Positions 9,386 through 17,729 of a DNA stretch of 64,000 bases are shown here, piece after piece (within the stretch, counting starts at the first letter, position 1; every line of letters starts with the position of its first letter). The stretch lies in assembly GCF_963677565.1 (NCBI RefSeq), contig NZ_OY781981.1, positions 1,240,001 through 1,304,000 on the forward strand, written 5' to 3'. The notes below the pieces were generated by a model. That model saw only the letters and a list, made by a program, of their open reading frames with translations. It was not told where the DNA came from and did not search any database. The stretch is from an uncultured Draconibacterium sp. (lineage in GTDB: Bacteria > Bacteroidota > Bacteroidia > Bacteroidales > Prolixibacteraceae). The position numbers and the translations under genes are program-made.

Positions 9386-9979
9386 ATGGAGGATAGACAG
9401 AAATACCTGCTGAAGAAGCTGAAGTCGGGGGACGAGGAAACCTATATTTCGCTTTTTGAAGAGTATTATGTGGGTTTGTGTGCCTATTCAAGAAGGTATG
9501 TGGGGAGAAAAGATATTGCTGAAGACATTGTTTCCGACACCTTTTTTAAAATTTGGGAGAATCGGAAAAAACTGGAGATTACCGGATTGATAAAATCCTA
9601 TTTATTTCAGGCGGTAGCGAACAATTCGTTACATCATTTGCGCAAACTAAAGAAAGAAGAGAAGCTTGATGATTATTTTTCGGGCACCGAAAATGAGAAT
9701 ATCGGTTTCAAAGAAGTGGCGGAAAATATCACCGAAAATAGCCTTTTGATAAAAGAACTGCATTCAAGAATAGAAGAAGCTGTTAACCTTTTGCCACCTC
9801 AGCAGCAAACAGCTTTTCGACTAAAAAGATTTGAGGGCAAAAAGAACAAGGAAATTGCTGACGAGATGGGACTGGCAGTAAAAACAGTTGAAATGCACCT
9901 CTCAAAAGCGGTAGTTTCGTTGCGAAAAAACCTGCAGGATTACCTTCCGGCTTTTCTACTTTTTATGCTCTTGAAATAA
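9386..9979 (+). CDS. ECF RNA polymerase sigma factor, FecI-like
   Basis: This 197-residue sigma-70 factor of the extracytoplasmic type has region 2 at ~20-90 (SLFEEYYVGLCAYSRRYVG, ending IAEDIVSDTFFKIWE) and region 4 at ~125-185 (LLPPQQQTAFRLKRFEGKKNKEIAD with the helix-turn-helix KTVEMHLSKAV). I chose the ATG at 9386. A TTG 63 bases upstream would add a hydrophobic N-terminus not seen in the family. A FecR-type anti-sigma gene and a SusC gene carrying an STN signalling domain follow directly. By analogy with Fec-type trans-envelope signalling, glycan-loaded SusC would relieve FecR and free this factor to transcribe the downstream SusC/SusD and enzyme genes. Confidence 0.9.
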   Translation: MEDRQKYLLKKLKSGDEETYISLFEEYYVGLCAYSRRYVGRKDIAEDIVSDTFFKIWENRKKLEITGLIKSYLFQAVANNSLHHLRKLKKEEKLDDYFSGTENENIGFKEVAENITENSLLIKELHSRIEEAVNLLPPQQQTAFRLKRFEGKKNKEIADEMGLAVKTVEMHLSKAVVSLRKNLQDYLPAFLLFMLLK

Positions 9980-10054
9980 ATATTTCAAAAAAGTTTATCT
10001 TCCATACAGGGTTTTTTCATTTTAATGCATCATGGCATTAGAAACACAAAATTT

Positions 10055-11029
10055 ATGTTGGAAGAAAACATACATAATCTGATTATTCGTCTGTTTAGTG
10101 GAGAAGCAACCGCTAAAGAAAAAGCTTCAGTTCAACATTGGATCAATCAATCTGATGAAAATCGGGAAATGTATGCTGATTTGCAGGAAATCTGGCTGGC
10201 AACCGGCGATCAAAACGAATACAACACCGAAAAAGCCATCCTTAAATTCAAGGATGAAATTCATACATCGCAGAAAAAAAGTTTTAGAATAGGCGAGGTG
10301 TTAAAATACGCTGCTATTGCCGTACTGCTTATTTCGCTGCCATTTATTTATTTCCTCGGAAAACAACAAAATGCTACCACCCCAACATTTACAACTATAA
10401 CCTGTGCCTTGGGCGATAAATCTACTGTTACGCTGCCCGACGGATCTATAGTTTACCTGAACTCTGGAAGCGAATTGCGTTTCAACAATAACTTTCAGCA
10501 GGATTATCGCGAAGTGGAAATTGAAGGTGAAGCATATTTTAAAGTGGAAAAGAATAAGGAGATTCCATTTAGGGTTGAAGCCGGCGAAATTACCGTGCAG
10601 GTGTTGGGCACCGAATTCAATTTAAAAGCATATCCCGAAGAAAATACCATTTCAACCACCTTGGTTGAAGGAAGTGTGCAAATTAAAAGTACTTCGCAGC
10701 AAGCGATAATGAAACCCAATCAGAAAATTGTTTTTGATAAGGAAAGCAGTAAGATGACACTGCAAAACTTAAAAGACGTTGATCCTGAAACGGAATGGAA
10801 AGAAGGAAGATTGGTGTTCAGAAATGAATCGCTTGGTGATTTGGAACTAAAACTTGAACGCTGGTTTGATGTTGATATCGAATTCAGCGACGATGAAGTT
10901 AAAGCCAGAAGATTTACAGGAATTCTTGAAAGAGAAAGTATTCTGGAGGCTTTAGCATATTTCAGTTATTCCGAAAGGGTTGGATATAAAATAAACAACA
11001 ATGAAATAACATTTTACACTAAGAACTAA
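10055..11029 (+). CDS. FecR-family anti-sigma factor
   Basis: The protein has a cytoplasmic anti-sigma part (~1-85, opening NLIIRLFSGEATAKEKASVQ), one transmembrane helix (~90-108, YAAIAVLLISLPFIYFLG), a periplasmic FecR domain (GDKSTVTLPDGSIVYLNSGS then VEIEGEAYFKVEK) and a DUF4974-like C-terminus that resembles an STN domain. It should hold the upstream ECF sigma factor inactive and receive the signal from the STN domain of the next gene's SusC. The start at 10055 gives the family-typical N-terminus. An in-frame ATG at 10025 would add ten residues and cannot be excluded. It lies 75 bases after the sigma gene and ends 98 bases before the chosen SusC start. Confidence 0.88.
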   Translation: MLEENIHNLIIRLFSGEATAKEKASVQHWINQSDENREMYADLQEIWLATGDQNEYNTEKAILKFKDEIHTSQKKSFRIGEVLKYAAIAVLLISLPFIYFLGKQQNATTPTFTTITCALGDKSTVTLPDGSIVYLNSGSELRFNNNFQQDYREVEIEGEAYFKVEKNKEIPFRVEAGEITVQVLGTEFNLKAYPEENTISTTLVEGSVQIKSTSQQAIMKPNQKIVFDKESSKMTLQNLKDVDPETEWKEGRLVFRNESLGDLELKLERWFDVDIEFSDDEVKARRFTGILERESILEALAYFSYSERVGYKINNNEITFYTKN

Positions 11030-11127
11030 AAGAGAGAGATAAGATTGGTTTAAAAAAAGAGGAAGTGTTCCCGCACCTCCCCTTAGTAAAAATTAAACCG
11101 AAGTTTAACTTTAAGACAATCAAATTT

Positions 11128-14100
11128 ATGAATTTAAACCGAATTCTTCGGCCCTGTTATGGGTTTGAAGTAAAAAAGTATTTAAGAATTATGAAATTAA
11201 CATGGTTTCTTGTTCTGGTCTTTACCTTACAAACCAATGCCAGCTTGTGGTCGCAAACCACAAAAATGGATGTTAATGTACAAAACACAACACTTCTCGA
11301 GCTTTTTACGCACATTGAAAAGAACAGCGATTACCGCTTCTTTTACAGTAATGATGAAGTTGATGTAAATCAGCGTGTTACTTTGCGTGCTGAAGACGAA
11401 GTAATTGGTGATATTCTCAATGAAGCTTTTAAAGATTTGCCATATTCTTTTAAAGAGTTGCAGAGTAATATGATTCTGGTTGAAGCAAAAAGTAACGAAG
11501 CGAATCAATCAAACTCCCAAGAAAGTTCCATTTCCGGGAAAGTAACGGATGATAATGGAGAGCCGCTTCCGGGTGCAACAGTAATTGTTAAAGGAACAAC
11601 ACAAGGTACTGTTACGAATTTCGATGGCGAATATACGCTTCAAAATGTTGCTGAAGGGGCAGTGTTACAATTTTCTTTTGTTGGAATGAAAACAGAGGAG
11701 GTTGAAGTTGGAACGCAAACAACTCTAAATATAACGCTACAATCAGATGCTATTGGTATTGAGGAAGTTGTAGCCATTGGATATGGTGTGCAGAAAAAAA
11801 GCAACCTTACAGGAGCAATTTCGAAGGTTGAAAGCGAAGCGATGGAAAACCGTTCGATTACCCGTGCAGAACAAGCTTTGCAAGGTAAAACAGCCGGTGT
11901 TCAAATTATCAATACGTCAGGTGCTCCGGGTGCGAGTCCTGCAATTCGTGTTCGTGGATTTAGTTCAAATTCAGCATCGCCACCACTTTATATTGTTGAC
12001 GGTTTAAGAACAAATGATATTGGTCTTATCGATCCTGAGAACATCGAATCGATGGAAGTTTTAAAAGATGCAGCTTCGGCAGCAATCTATGGAGCAGAAG
12101 CCGGAAACGGAGTTATTCTTATTACCACTAAAAGAGGGGCAAAAGGAAAAGGAACTATCTCGTACAACTACCAGATGGTGACAAACGAACTGGCAAATAT
12201 GCCGGATTTGATGAACGCTGAACAGTACATCAATTATATGACTGAAGGAGACTTGATTTCAGCGGATGAAATTAACTCGTTGTGGGATGGAACAACCGAT
12301 ACCAACTGGAAAGATGCTGCATTTGAGACTTCATTAATGATGAAACACAACCTTTCATTCGAAGGTGGAAATGATCGTGGTTCTTTTAATTTATCTCTTT
12401 CTTATCTTGACTATGACGGTATTGTTAAAGGAAAAGATGATTATTTAGAACGGATTACCGGTATGCTTAATGCCGATTATAAAATAAACGACTGGTTAAA
12501 AGTTGGTACAACTAACCTTTTTGAACAATGGAAAGGCAAGTCAGTATCAGAAAATTCAGAATACGGTAGTGTTCTTGGTTCTGTTTTGGCAATGGATCCA
12601 CTTACACCGGTAACTTATGCTCCTGATCAACTGCCTACACGTATGCAGAATTTACTGGAATCAGGAAGAACATTGTTAACAGATGAAAATGGAAATTATT
12701 ACGGATTGTCACAGTTCTTCGAATCAGAACAAATTCATCCGCTAATTATGAGAGACCGTGTTGATTCTGAATCACGAGGAATGAATTTAGCAGGAACTAT
12801 TTATGCCGAATTAACGCCGTTTGATGGTTTCACGTTTACTTCAAAATTGGGATATCGCACATCTTATTCAGGAAATTACAGCTTTTCATATATCTATTAC
12901 GCAAACACAGTTTCGCTTAACGATAAAATCAGTGTAAGTCGCACTAATGCAAATAGTGTGTACTACCAATGGGAAAACTATGCGAACTATATGAAAACCA
13001 TTGGTGACCACACATTTACCGGAATGGCTGGTATTTCTTATTCTGAGCCTTATTCTACATCGGTAAGCGGCTCAGGAAATGAGCTGTTAAAAGATATTCC
13101 ATCATTTAGAGACCTGAATTACCTTTCAGCTACAGCAACAAAAGGCGTATCAGGAGGCTATTCAAACGAGGGAAGACAATATTCTTACTTCGGTCGTGTA
13201 AATTATAGCTATAAAGAAAAATATTTGGTTCAGGCTTCTTTACGTAGAGACGCCAGTGACCTTTCAGTATTACCTGCTGAAAACAGGTGGGGAACATTCC
13301 CTGCAGTTTCGCTGGGTTACGTTATTTCAAAGGAAGACTTTTTTCCACAGGAAACACCGATCAATCACTTGAAACTTAGAGCAAGTTGGGGACAAAACGG
13401 TAGTATTGGACCATTAGGTGGTTACAGGTATGCAGCTACAATTTCATCTCCTGAGAGTTATCCATACTATCCCGATTTCTCATACCAGGTTACTTCTTAT
13501 CCAAATAAACTTGAAAACCCGGAGTTGCAATGGGAGACTTCAGAACAATTAGATCTTGGTTTCGATGTTTTTGCTTTTGACAGTCGATTGGCATTTACTT
13601 TTGACTACTTCAATAAAAAGACAAGAGACTTATTAGTTGATGTAACTCCTCCTTATGAAACTGGTGTTAGTTCAGTTACAGTTAACGCTGGAGATGTGTT
13701 GAATAAAGGTTTGGAATTTGAACTGAGCTGGAGAGACAGAATTCGTGACTTTAGCTATTCTGTTAGTGCCAACCTTTCAACATTGCATAACGAGGTTACT
13801 TATTTAGATCCAAGTATCTCCCGTATTGCAGGAGCGCAGTTTCATACAAATACTGGAATTACAGCTTTCGAAGAAGGATATCCAATCTGGTATATGCGCG
13901 GTTATGAGCTGGAAGACATTGATGATGCAACCGGTGATCCTGTTTATGTTGATCAGCCAACAGTTGACAGTAATGGTGACGGAGTTTTGGATGCCGGCGA
14001 CGGTACAATTAATGACGGAGATAAAGTAATGATCGGAAGTGCTATTCCTGACTTTACTTATGGATTAACTTTCACTGCCAACTGGAAAGGACTTGACTTA

Positions 14101-14532
14101 ACTGTATTTGGTACCGGGTCATATGGAAATGATATTTTCCTTGCATTGTCACGTAACGACCGTCCTCGTGGAAACAACCTTACTGTATTTTACGACGACC
14201 GTTGGACACCACAAAATACCACTGCAAGTAAACCACGCGCAAACAGCAATGGAGTTGATAAATATTACATTAGTGATGATGTAATTTTTGATGGTTCGTA
14301 TTTCAGAGTTAAGCAAATTCAGCTAGGTTATAATTTACCAAAAAGATTGATCAACAAAATTGCCATGTCTAATCTGAGGTTATATGTATCATTAGACGAT
14401 TGGTTTACTTTCACTGACTATCCGGGTTTCGATCCGGAAGCATCTGCCGGATCAACAGCCGACCTTGGAGTTGATAAAGGTGCTTATCCGATATCACGTA
14501 AAACAACTTTAGGTGTTAACATTACTTTTTAA
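11128..14532 (+). CDS. susC: SusC-type TonB-dependent glycan transporter with STN domain
   Basis: This is a SusC/RagA outer-membrane transporter of 1,134 residues from the ATG at 11128; a second ATG at 11191 lies inside the leader, and a GTG at 11065 is unlikely. After the leader comes an STN domain (TTLLELFTHIEKNSDYRFFY), which contacts FecR in signalling receptors. A carboxypeptidase-like domain follows (ISGKVTDDNGEPLPGATVIV), then the plug (GYGVQKKSNLTGAISKVESE, IRVRGFSS, PLYIVDGLR) and a long beta-barrel ending in TLGVNITF. It should import glycan oligosaccharides with the SusD lipoprotein encoded 10 bases downstream. The STN domain together with upstream sigma/FecR genes indicates substrate-induced control. 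In the leader, GGTTTAA (11047-11053) can pair with TTAAACC (11093-11099) around GAGG/CCTC, a possible 5'-UTR stem. Confidence 0.92.
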   Translation: MNLNRILRPCYGFEVKKYLRIMKLTWFLVLVFTLQTNASLWSQTTKMDVNVQNTTLLELFTHIEKNSDYRFFYSNDEVDVNQRVTLRAEDEVIGDILNEAFKDLPYSFKELQSNMILVEAKSNEANQSNSQESSISGKVTDDNGEPLPGATVIVKGTTQGTVTNFDGEYTLQNVAEGAVLQFSFVGMKTEEVEVGTQTTLNITLQSDAIGIEEVVAIGYGVQKKSNLTGAISKVESEAMENRSITRAEQALQGKTAGVQIINTSGAPGASPAIRVRGFSSNSASPPLYIVDGLRTNDIGLIDPENIESMEVLKDAASAAIYGAEAGNGVILITTKRGAKGKGTISYNYQMVTNELANMPDLMNAEQYINYMTEGDLISADEINSLWDGTTDTNWKDAAFETSLMMKHNLSFEGGNDRGSFNLSLSYLDYDGIVKGKDDYLERITGMLNADYKINDWLKVGTTNLFEQWKGKSVSENSEYGSVLGSVLAMDPLTPVTYAPDQLPTRMQNLLESGRTLLTDENGNYYGLSQFFESEQIHPLIMRDRVDSESRGMNLAGTIYAELTPFDGFTFTSKLGYRTSYSGNYSFSYIYYANTVSLNDKISVSRTNANSVYYQWENYANYMKTIGDHTFTGMAGISYSEPYSTSVSGSGNELLKDIPSFRDLNYLSATATKGVSGGYSNEGRQYSYFGRVNYSYKEKYLVQASLRRDASDLSVLPAENRWGTFPAVSLGYVISKEDFFPQETPINHLKLRASWGQNGSIGPLGGYRYAATISSPESYPYYPDFSYQVTSYPNKLENPELQWETSEQLDLGFDVFAFDSRLAFTFDYFNKKTRDLLVDVTPPYETGVSSVTVNAGDVLNKGLEFELSWRDRIRDFSYSVSANLSTLHNEVTYLDPSISRIAGAQFHTNTGITAFEEGYPIWYMRGYELEDIDDATGDPVYVDQPTVDSNGDGVLDAGDGTINDGDKVMIGSAIPDFTYGLTFTANWKGLDLTVFGTGSYGNDIFLALSRNDRPRGNNLTVFYDDRWTPQNTTASKPRANSNGVDKYYISDDVIFDGSYFRVKQIQLGYNLPKRLINKIAMSNLRLYVSLDDWFTFTDYPGFDPEASAGSTADLGVDKGAYPISRKTTLGVNITF

Positions 14533-14542
14533 CTAAACTAAA

Positions 14543-16147
14543 ATGAAAACTACGATGAAAAATATATTTCTGATAATGATAAGCTGTTGCCTGCTATTTG
14601 CAACAGCATGCGACGACAAAATGGATGTTTCGCAACAAGGGGTAGTGTCACTTGATGGCTTTTATACTACCGACGAGGATGCAGAAGAAGCTATTGCAGC
14701 TGTATATATTCAATGGAGAGGCTTGGTAAATACAGAAAAACCATATTTAAATGGACTTTCTGATGACATGTATGCCGGTGGAGGCGCACGTGGAGACAAC
14801 CCTTTTCTTGAAAATATTTGCGAGTACAATTTCTCAACAGCAAATTCATGGATTAACGACCACTTTAGGTTGTTATATACAATGATTTACAGGAGTAATC
14901 TTGTGATTGGCAGAGTTGAACCTGATACTGATGTAAAAGCAAGAGCTGTTGCTGAAGCTAAAGTTGCCAGAGCATGGGCTTATTTTCAGGTGGTTACACT
15001 GTGGGGATCAGCGCCATTGGTAACAAGTGAACTTGCACCAAGTGAATATCAACAACCCAATGCAGATATTGCTGATATTTGGGCACAGATTGAAACAGAT
15101 TATAACGAAGCGATTGCTTCGGGGGCGTTGCCAGAGAAAAGCTCGCCTGATGATCAATCAATAGGAGCCAGGATAACCAAACAGGCTGCACAAGCATTTC
15201 TTGGTAAAGCCCAGGTTTTCCAGGAGAAGTATGGTGAAGCAGCAACAAACTTAAAAGCCGTTATTAACTCAGGTAATTATCGTCTGATTGATGACTATGA
15301 AAACGTTTTGAGATCGGTTCAGGATTTTGGCCCTGAAAATATTTTTGAAGTAAACCTACTTGCCGATGGTGATAATGCCTGGAGCCAGGGATCGGGATGG
15401 TTTTCTCCGGTATTTGGATGGAGATCGGATAAAATAGATGTATCAACAGGTTATAATGCAGGGTACCATGATTTGATTCCTACAGGATGGGGATTCTGTA
15501 ATCCAAGTAAAGAACTTTATGATGCTTTCGTAGCAACAGAAGGAGTTGATGGTTATCGTTTAAATTCGACTCTTAAAACATATGAGCAGGTTTTAGCTAT
15601 TTCGCCAGATGCTCCAATTGCAATTTATCCGGGCTCGAATCTTTACGGACATGCCGGAATTTTTAACTGGAAAGTAAGGTTGTTGGGATCAGAAATTATT
15701 CCAAACACCTGGGGATTTGCTGCAGCTAATAACCATAAATTTATGCGTTATGCCGAAGTATTGCTTCTGGCTGCTGAAGCTTGCCTTGAGTCGGGCGATA
15801 ATACTTCTGCCCTCGACTATTTTAACCAGATTCGTGTCAGAGCTCAGCTTCCTACATTAAGCAGTATAACACTTGATGATATTAAAAATGAAAAGCGTCT
15901 GGAACTTTGTATGGAAGAAGTTCGTTACCAGGATTTAGTGCGTTGGGGTGATGCCCCAAGTGTGCTTGCCGAAAAAGGGCACAGAATTCCTGTGTTCTCA
16001 GGTATAAAAGAAGATGGAAGTTACGATATTACTTATCCGTATGAAAATACAACTTATGGATTCCAGTCAGGGAAAAACGAGTACCTTCCATTTCCTGAGC
16101 ATGAAATGACTGTTAATCAGAACTTGGTTCAAAATCCAGGATATTAA
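14543..16147 (+). CDS. susD: SusD/RagB-type glycan-binding lipoprotein
   Basis: This 534-residue surface lipoprotein has its lipobox at LLFATAC (Cys23). The C-terminal half carries the SusD signature: FMRYAEVLLLAAEACLESGD, then YFNQIRVRAQLP, ERRLE-like KRLELCMEE and a final YLPFPEHEMTVNQNLVQNPGY. It should form the extracellular lid on the SusC barrel and bind the glycan. Both genes are clearly co-transcribed. A long hairpin lies about 50 bases after the stop and the next enzyme gene is 347 bases away, so SusC/SusD expression may be partly uncoupled from the enzymes. Confidence 0.93.
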   Translation: MKTTMKNIFLIMISCCLLFATACDDKMDVSQQGVVSLDGFYTTDEDAEEAIAAVYIQWRGLVNTEKPYLNGLSDDMYAGGGARGDNPFLENICEYNFSTANSWINDHFRLLYTMIYRSNLVIGRVEPDTDVKARAVAEAKVARAWAYFQVVTLWGSAPLVTSELAPSEYQQPNADIADIWAQIETDYNEAIASGALPEKSSPDDQSIGARITKQAAQAFLGKAQVFQEKYGEAATNLKAVINSGNYRLIDDYENVLRSVQDFGPENIFEVNLLADGDNAWSQGSGWFSPVFGWRSDKIDVSTGYNAGYHDLIPTGWGFCNPSKELYDAFVATEGVDGYRLNSTLKTYEQVLAISPDAPIAIYPGSNLYGHAGIFNWKVRLLGSEIIPNTWGFAAANNHKFMRYAEVLLLAAEACLESGDNTSALDYFNQIRVRAQLPTLSSITLDDIKNEKRLELCMEEVRYQDLVRWGDAPSVLAEKGHRIPVFSGIKEDGSYDITYPYENTTYGFQSGKNEYLPFPEHEMTVNQNLVQNPGY

Positions 16148-16196
16148 AAGGATTTGTTGATTTAGTCAATTCGGATTAAATAACAAGAGATATAAT

Positions 16197-16231
16197 AAGT
16201 ATTGAGGTCATCTAATGATGCCTCAATACTT
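16197..16231 (+). terminator. Long hairpin after SusD (terminator, attenuator or processing site)
   Basis: AAGTATTGAGG pairs perfectly with CCTCAATACTT, and CATC/GATG extends the stem inward. No T-tract follows, so classical Rho-independent termination is uncertain; partial termination or protection of the SusCD mRNA end is as likely. The rest of the 347-bp gap (16148-16494) is AT-rich, with no credible gene and no clear TAnnTTTG box. Confidence 0.55.
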
Positions 16232-16494
16232 AACTACCGGATCAGCTTTATCTGGTTATGTTGTGGATTGAATCTGCTATTCACTATTGGTTTCAATTTG
16301 TTTTTCTAATATTTCAATCAAAACTGGTTGAAAACGAATGAAAGGTCGAAGTAGTCCGGTTCTTGATTTTAATGGTCTTCATTGACATTTGTATCGAACG
16401 CGGAGTAATGATTCCTGTTCTATGAAATTCTATTCCTCTTGAACCAATATTATACTCGAAATTCAAAATATAATAATTGCTCAATACATAAATT

Positions 16495-17634
16495 ATGAAA
16501 AAATCAATTCGAAATATCGCAATATTACTTGGAGTCATTTTGGCAACAACAGTATCAGCTTATGCAGAAAAGACGCCAAAATCAGAAAACAAAGGAACTG
16601 TTAATTCCTTTAAACCCGGTCAACCCTGGTATGATACAGAGGGAAAATTAATACAGGCACATGGTGGCTCAGTGCTTTATCATGAAGGAACTTATTATTG
16701 GTTTGGCGAAGACAAAACAACCTATAAAGCATCTGATTGGATTTTGGAAGAAGGAGCTAAAGTATGGCACAACGGAGTCAGACTTTATTCTTCTACCGAT
16801 ATGTATAATTGGACAGACCGGGGAACTATTCTTGAAGTTGCGGATGACATTACAAATCCAATGCATCCGTCGCGTATAATGGATCGGCCTCACATTATCT
16901 ACAATAAAAGAACAAAGCAGTTTGTAATGTGGGTGAAATTTGCCGGTTCAGATGAGGACCACCGTGACTGGTTAACACAATATATGGGAATTGCTGTTTC
17001 TGATGATATTACAAAACCTTTTAAAATGGTAAAAACCATCCGTCCCCTGGGTATGGAAATGGGAGATTTTGATGTGTGGGTTGACGAACGTGACGGCAAA
17101 GGTTATTTTATTGCCGATAGGGTGCATACCGAGGTTGTAATTGCTGATTTAACAGATGATTATTTGGATGTTACAGGAAACTATTCGAGCCATTTTCCCC
17201 ACGCGGAGCCACCACTTGCAAGAGAAGCTCCTTGTTTTTTCAAAAATGAAGACAACTACTATGTAATTTCATCCGGAACTACGGGATACAATCCTAATCC
17301 TACCGAAGTTGCCGTTTCAAAATTAACTCATGGCGATTATGAAGTATTGGGAAAATTCTGTTTTGGAGACGAAAAGGGGACTAGTTTTGATTGTCAATTT
17401 AGCTCCGTTTTCAAACACCCCACTCGCCATGGCCTCTATATCGCAATTGGAGACAGATGGATGGCAAAAACGACACCGGTAAATGGGAATGAGGAAGCAG
17501 TAACAAGCGAGGCGACTTTTGTTTGGCTGCCAATCCGTTTTCATGGCGATCAGGCATACGTATCATGGGAAGACGAATGGCAGTTGGAAGAATTTGAAGT
17601 GAGTGATGGTCCTACTCAATGGTGGGAAAAGTAA
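16495..17634 (+). CDS. GH43-like secreted glycosidase, probably exo-beta-1,3-galactanase type
   Basis: This 379-residue protein has a Sec signal peptide (cleavage after SAYA) and a single five-bladed GH43-like propeller. The opening AHGGSVLYHEGTYYWFGEDK and the central REAPCFFKNEDNYYVISSGTTGYNPNP resemble GH43 subfamily 24/34 proteins, which include exo-beta-1,3-galactanases acting on arabinogalactan. Glu244 in REAPC is the probable acid. The stretch TSFDCQFSSVF places Gln301 where, from memory, the fungal enzyme Pc1,3Gal43A uses Gln in place of a carboxylate base. It is the first enzyme gene after SusC/SusD. Backbone galactan trimming would suit the arabinose- and rhamnose-removing enzymes around it. 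The fold is well supported; subfamily and substrate are inferred. Confidence 0.75.
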   Translation: MKKSIRNIAILLGVILATTVSAYAEKTPKSENKGTVNSFKPGQPWYDTEGKLIQAHGGSVLYHEGTYYWFGEDKTTYKASDWILEEGAKVWHNGVRLYSSTDMYNWTDRGTILEVADDITNPMHPSRIMDRPHIIYNKRTKQFVMWVKFAGSDEDHRDWLTQYMGIAVSDDITKPFKMVKTIRPLGMEMGDFDVWVDERDGKGYFIADRVHTEVVIADLTDDYLDVTGNYSSHFPHAEPPLAREAPCFFKNEDNYYVISSGTTGYNPNPTEVAVSKLTHGDYEVLGKFCFGDEKGTSFDCQFSSVFKHPTRHGLYIAIGDRWMAKTTPVNGNEEAVTSEATFVWLPIRFHGDQAYVSWEDEWQLEEFEVSDGPTQWWEK

Positions 17635-17657
17635 TTGAAAATTATAATATTTGATAG

Positions 17658-17697
17658 GAAAACGTTAAACCGGGCAAATGCAATGGTTAGCGTTTTC
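17658..17697 (+). other. Intergenic hairpin between GH43 and GH5 genes
   Basis: GAAAACG pairs with CGTTTTC and AACC with GGTT across a 13-base loop in the 95-bp gap before the GH5 gene. There is no T-run, so an mRNA-stability or processing element is more likely than a terminator. Confidence 0.35.
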
Positions 17698-17729
17698 TTA
17701 AAAAGACGGTTTAATAATCTGAATCAAAC

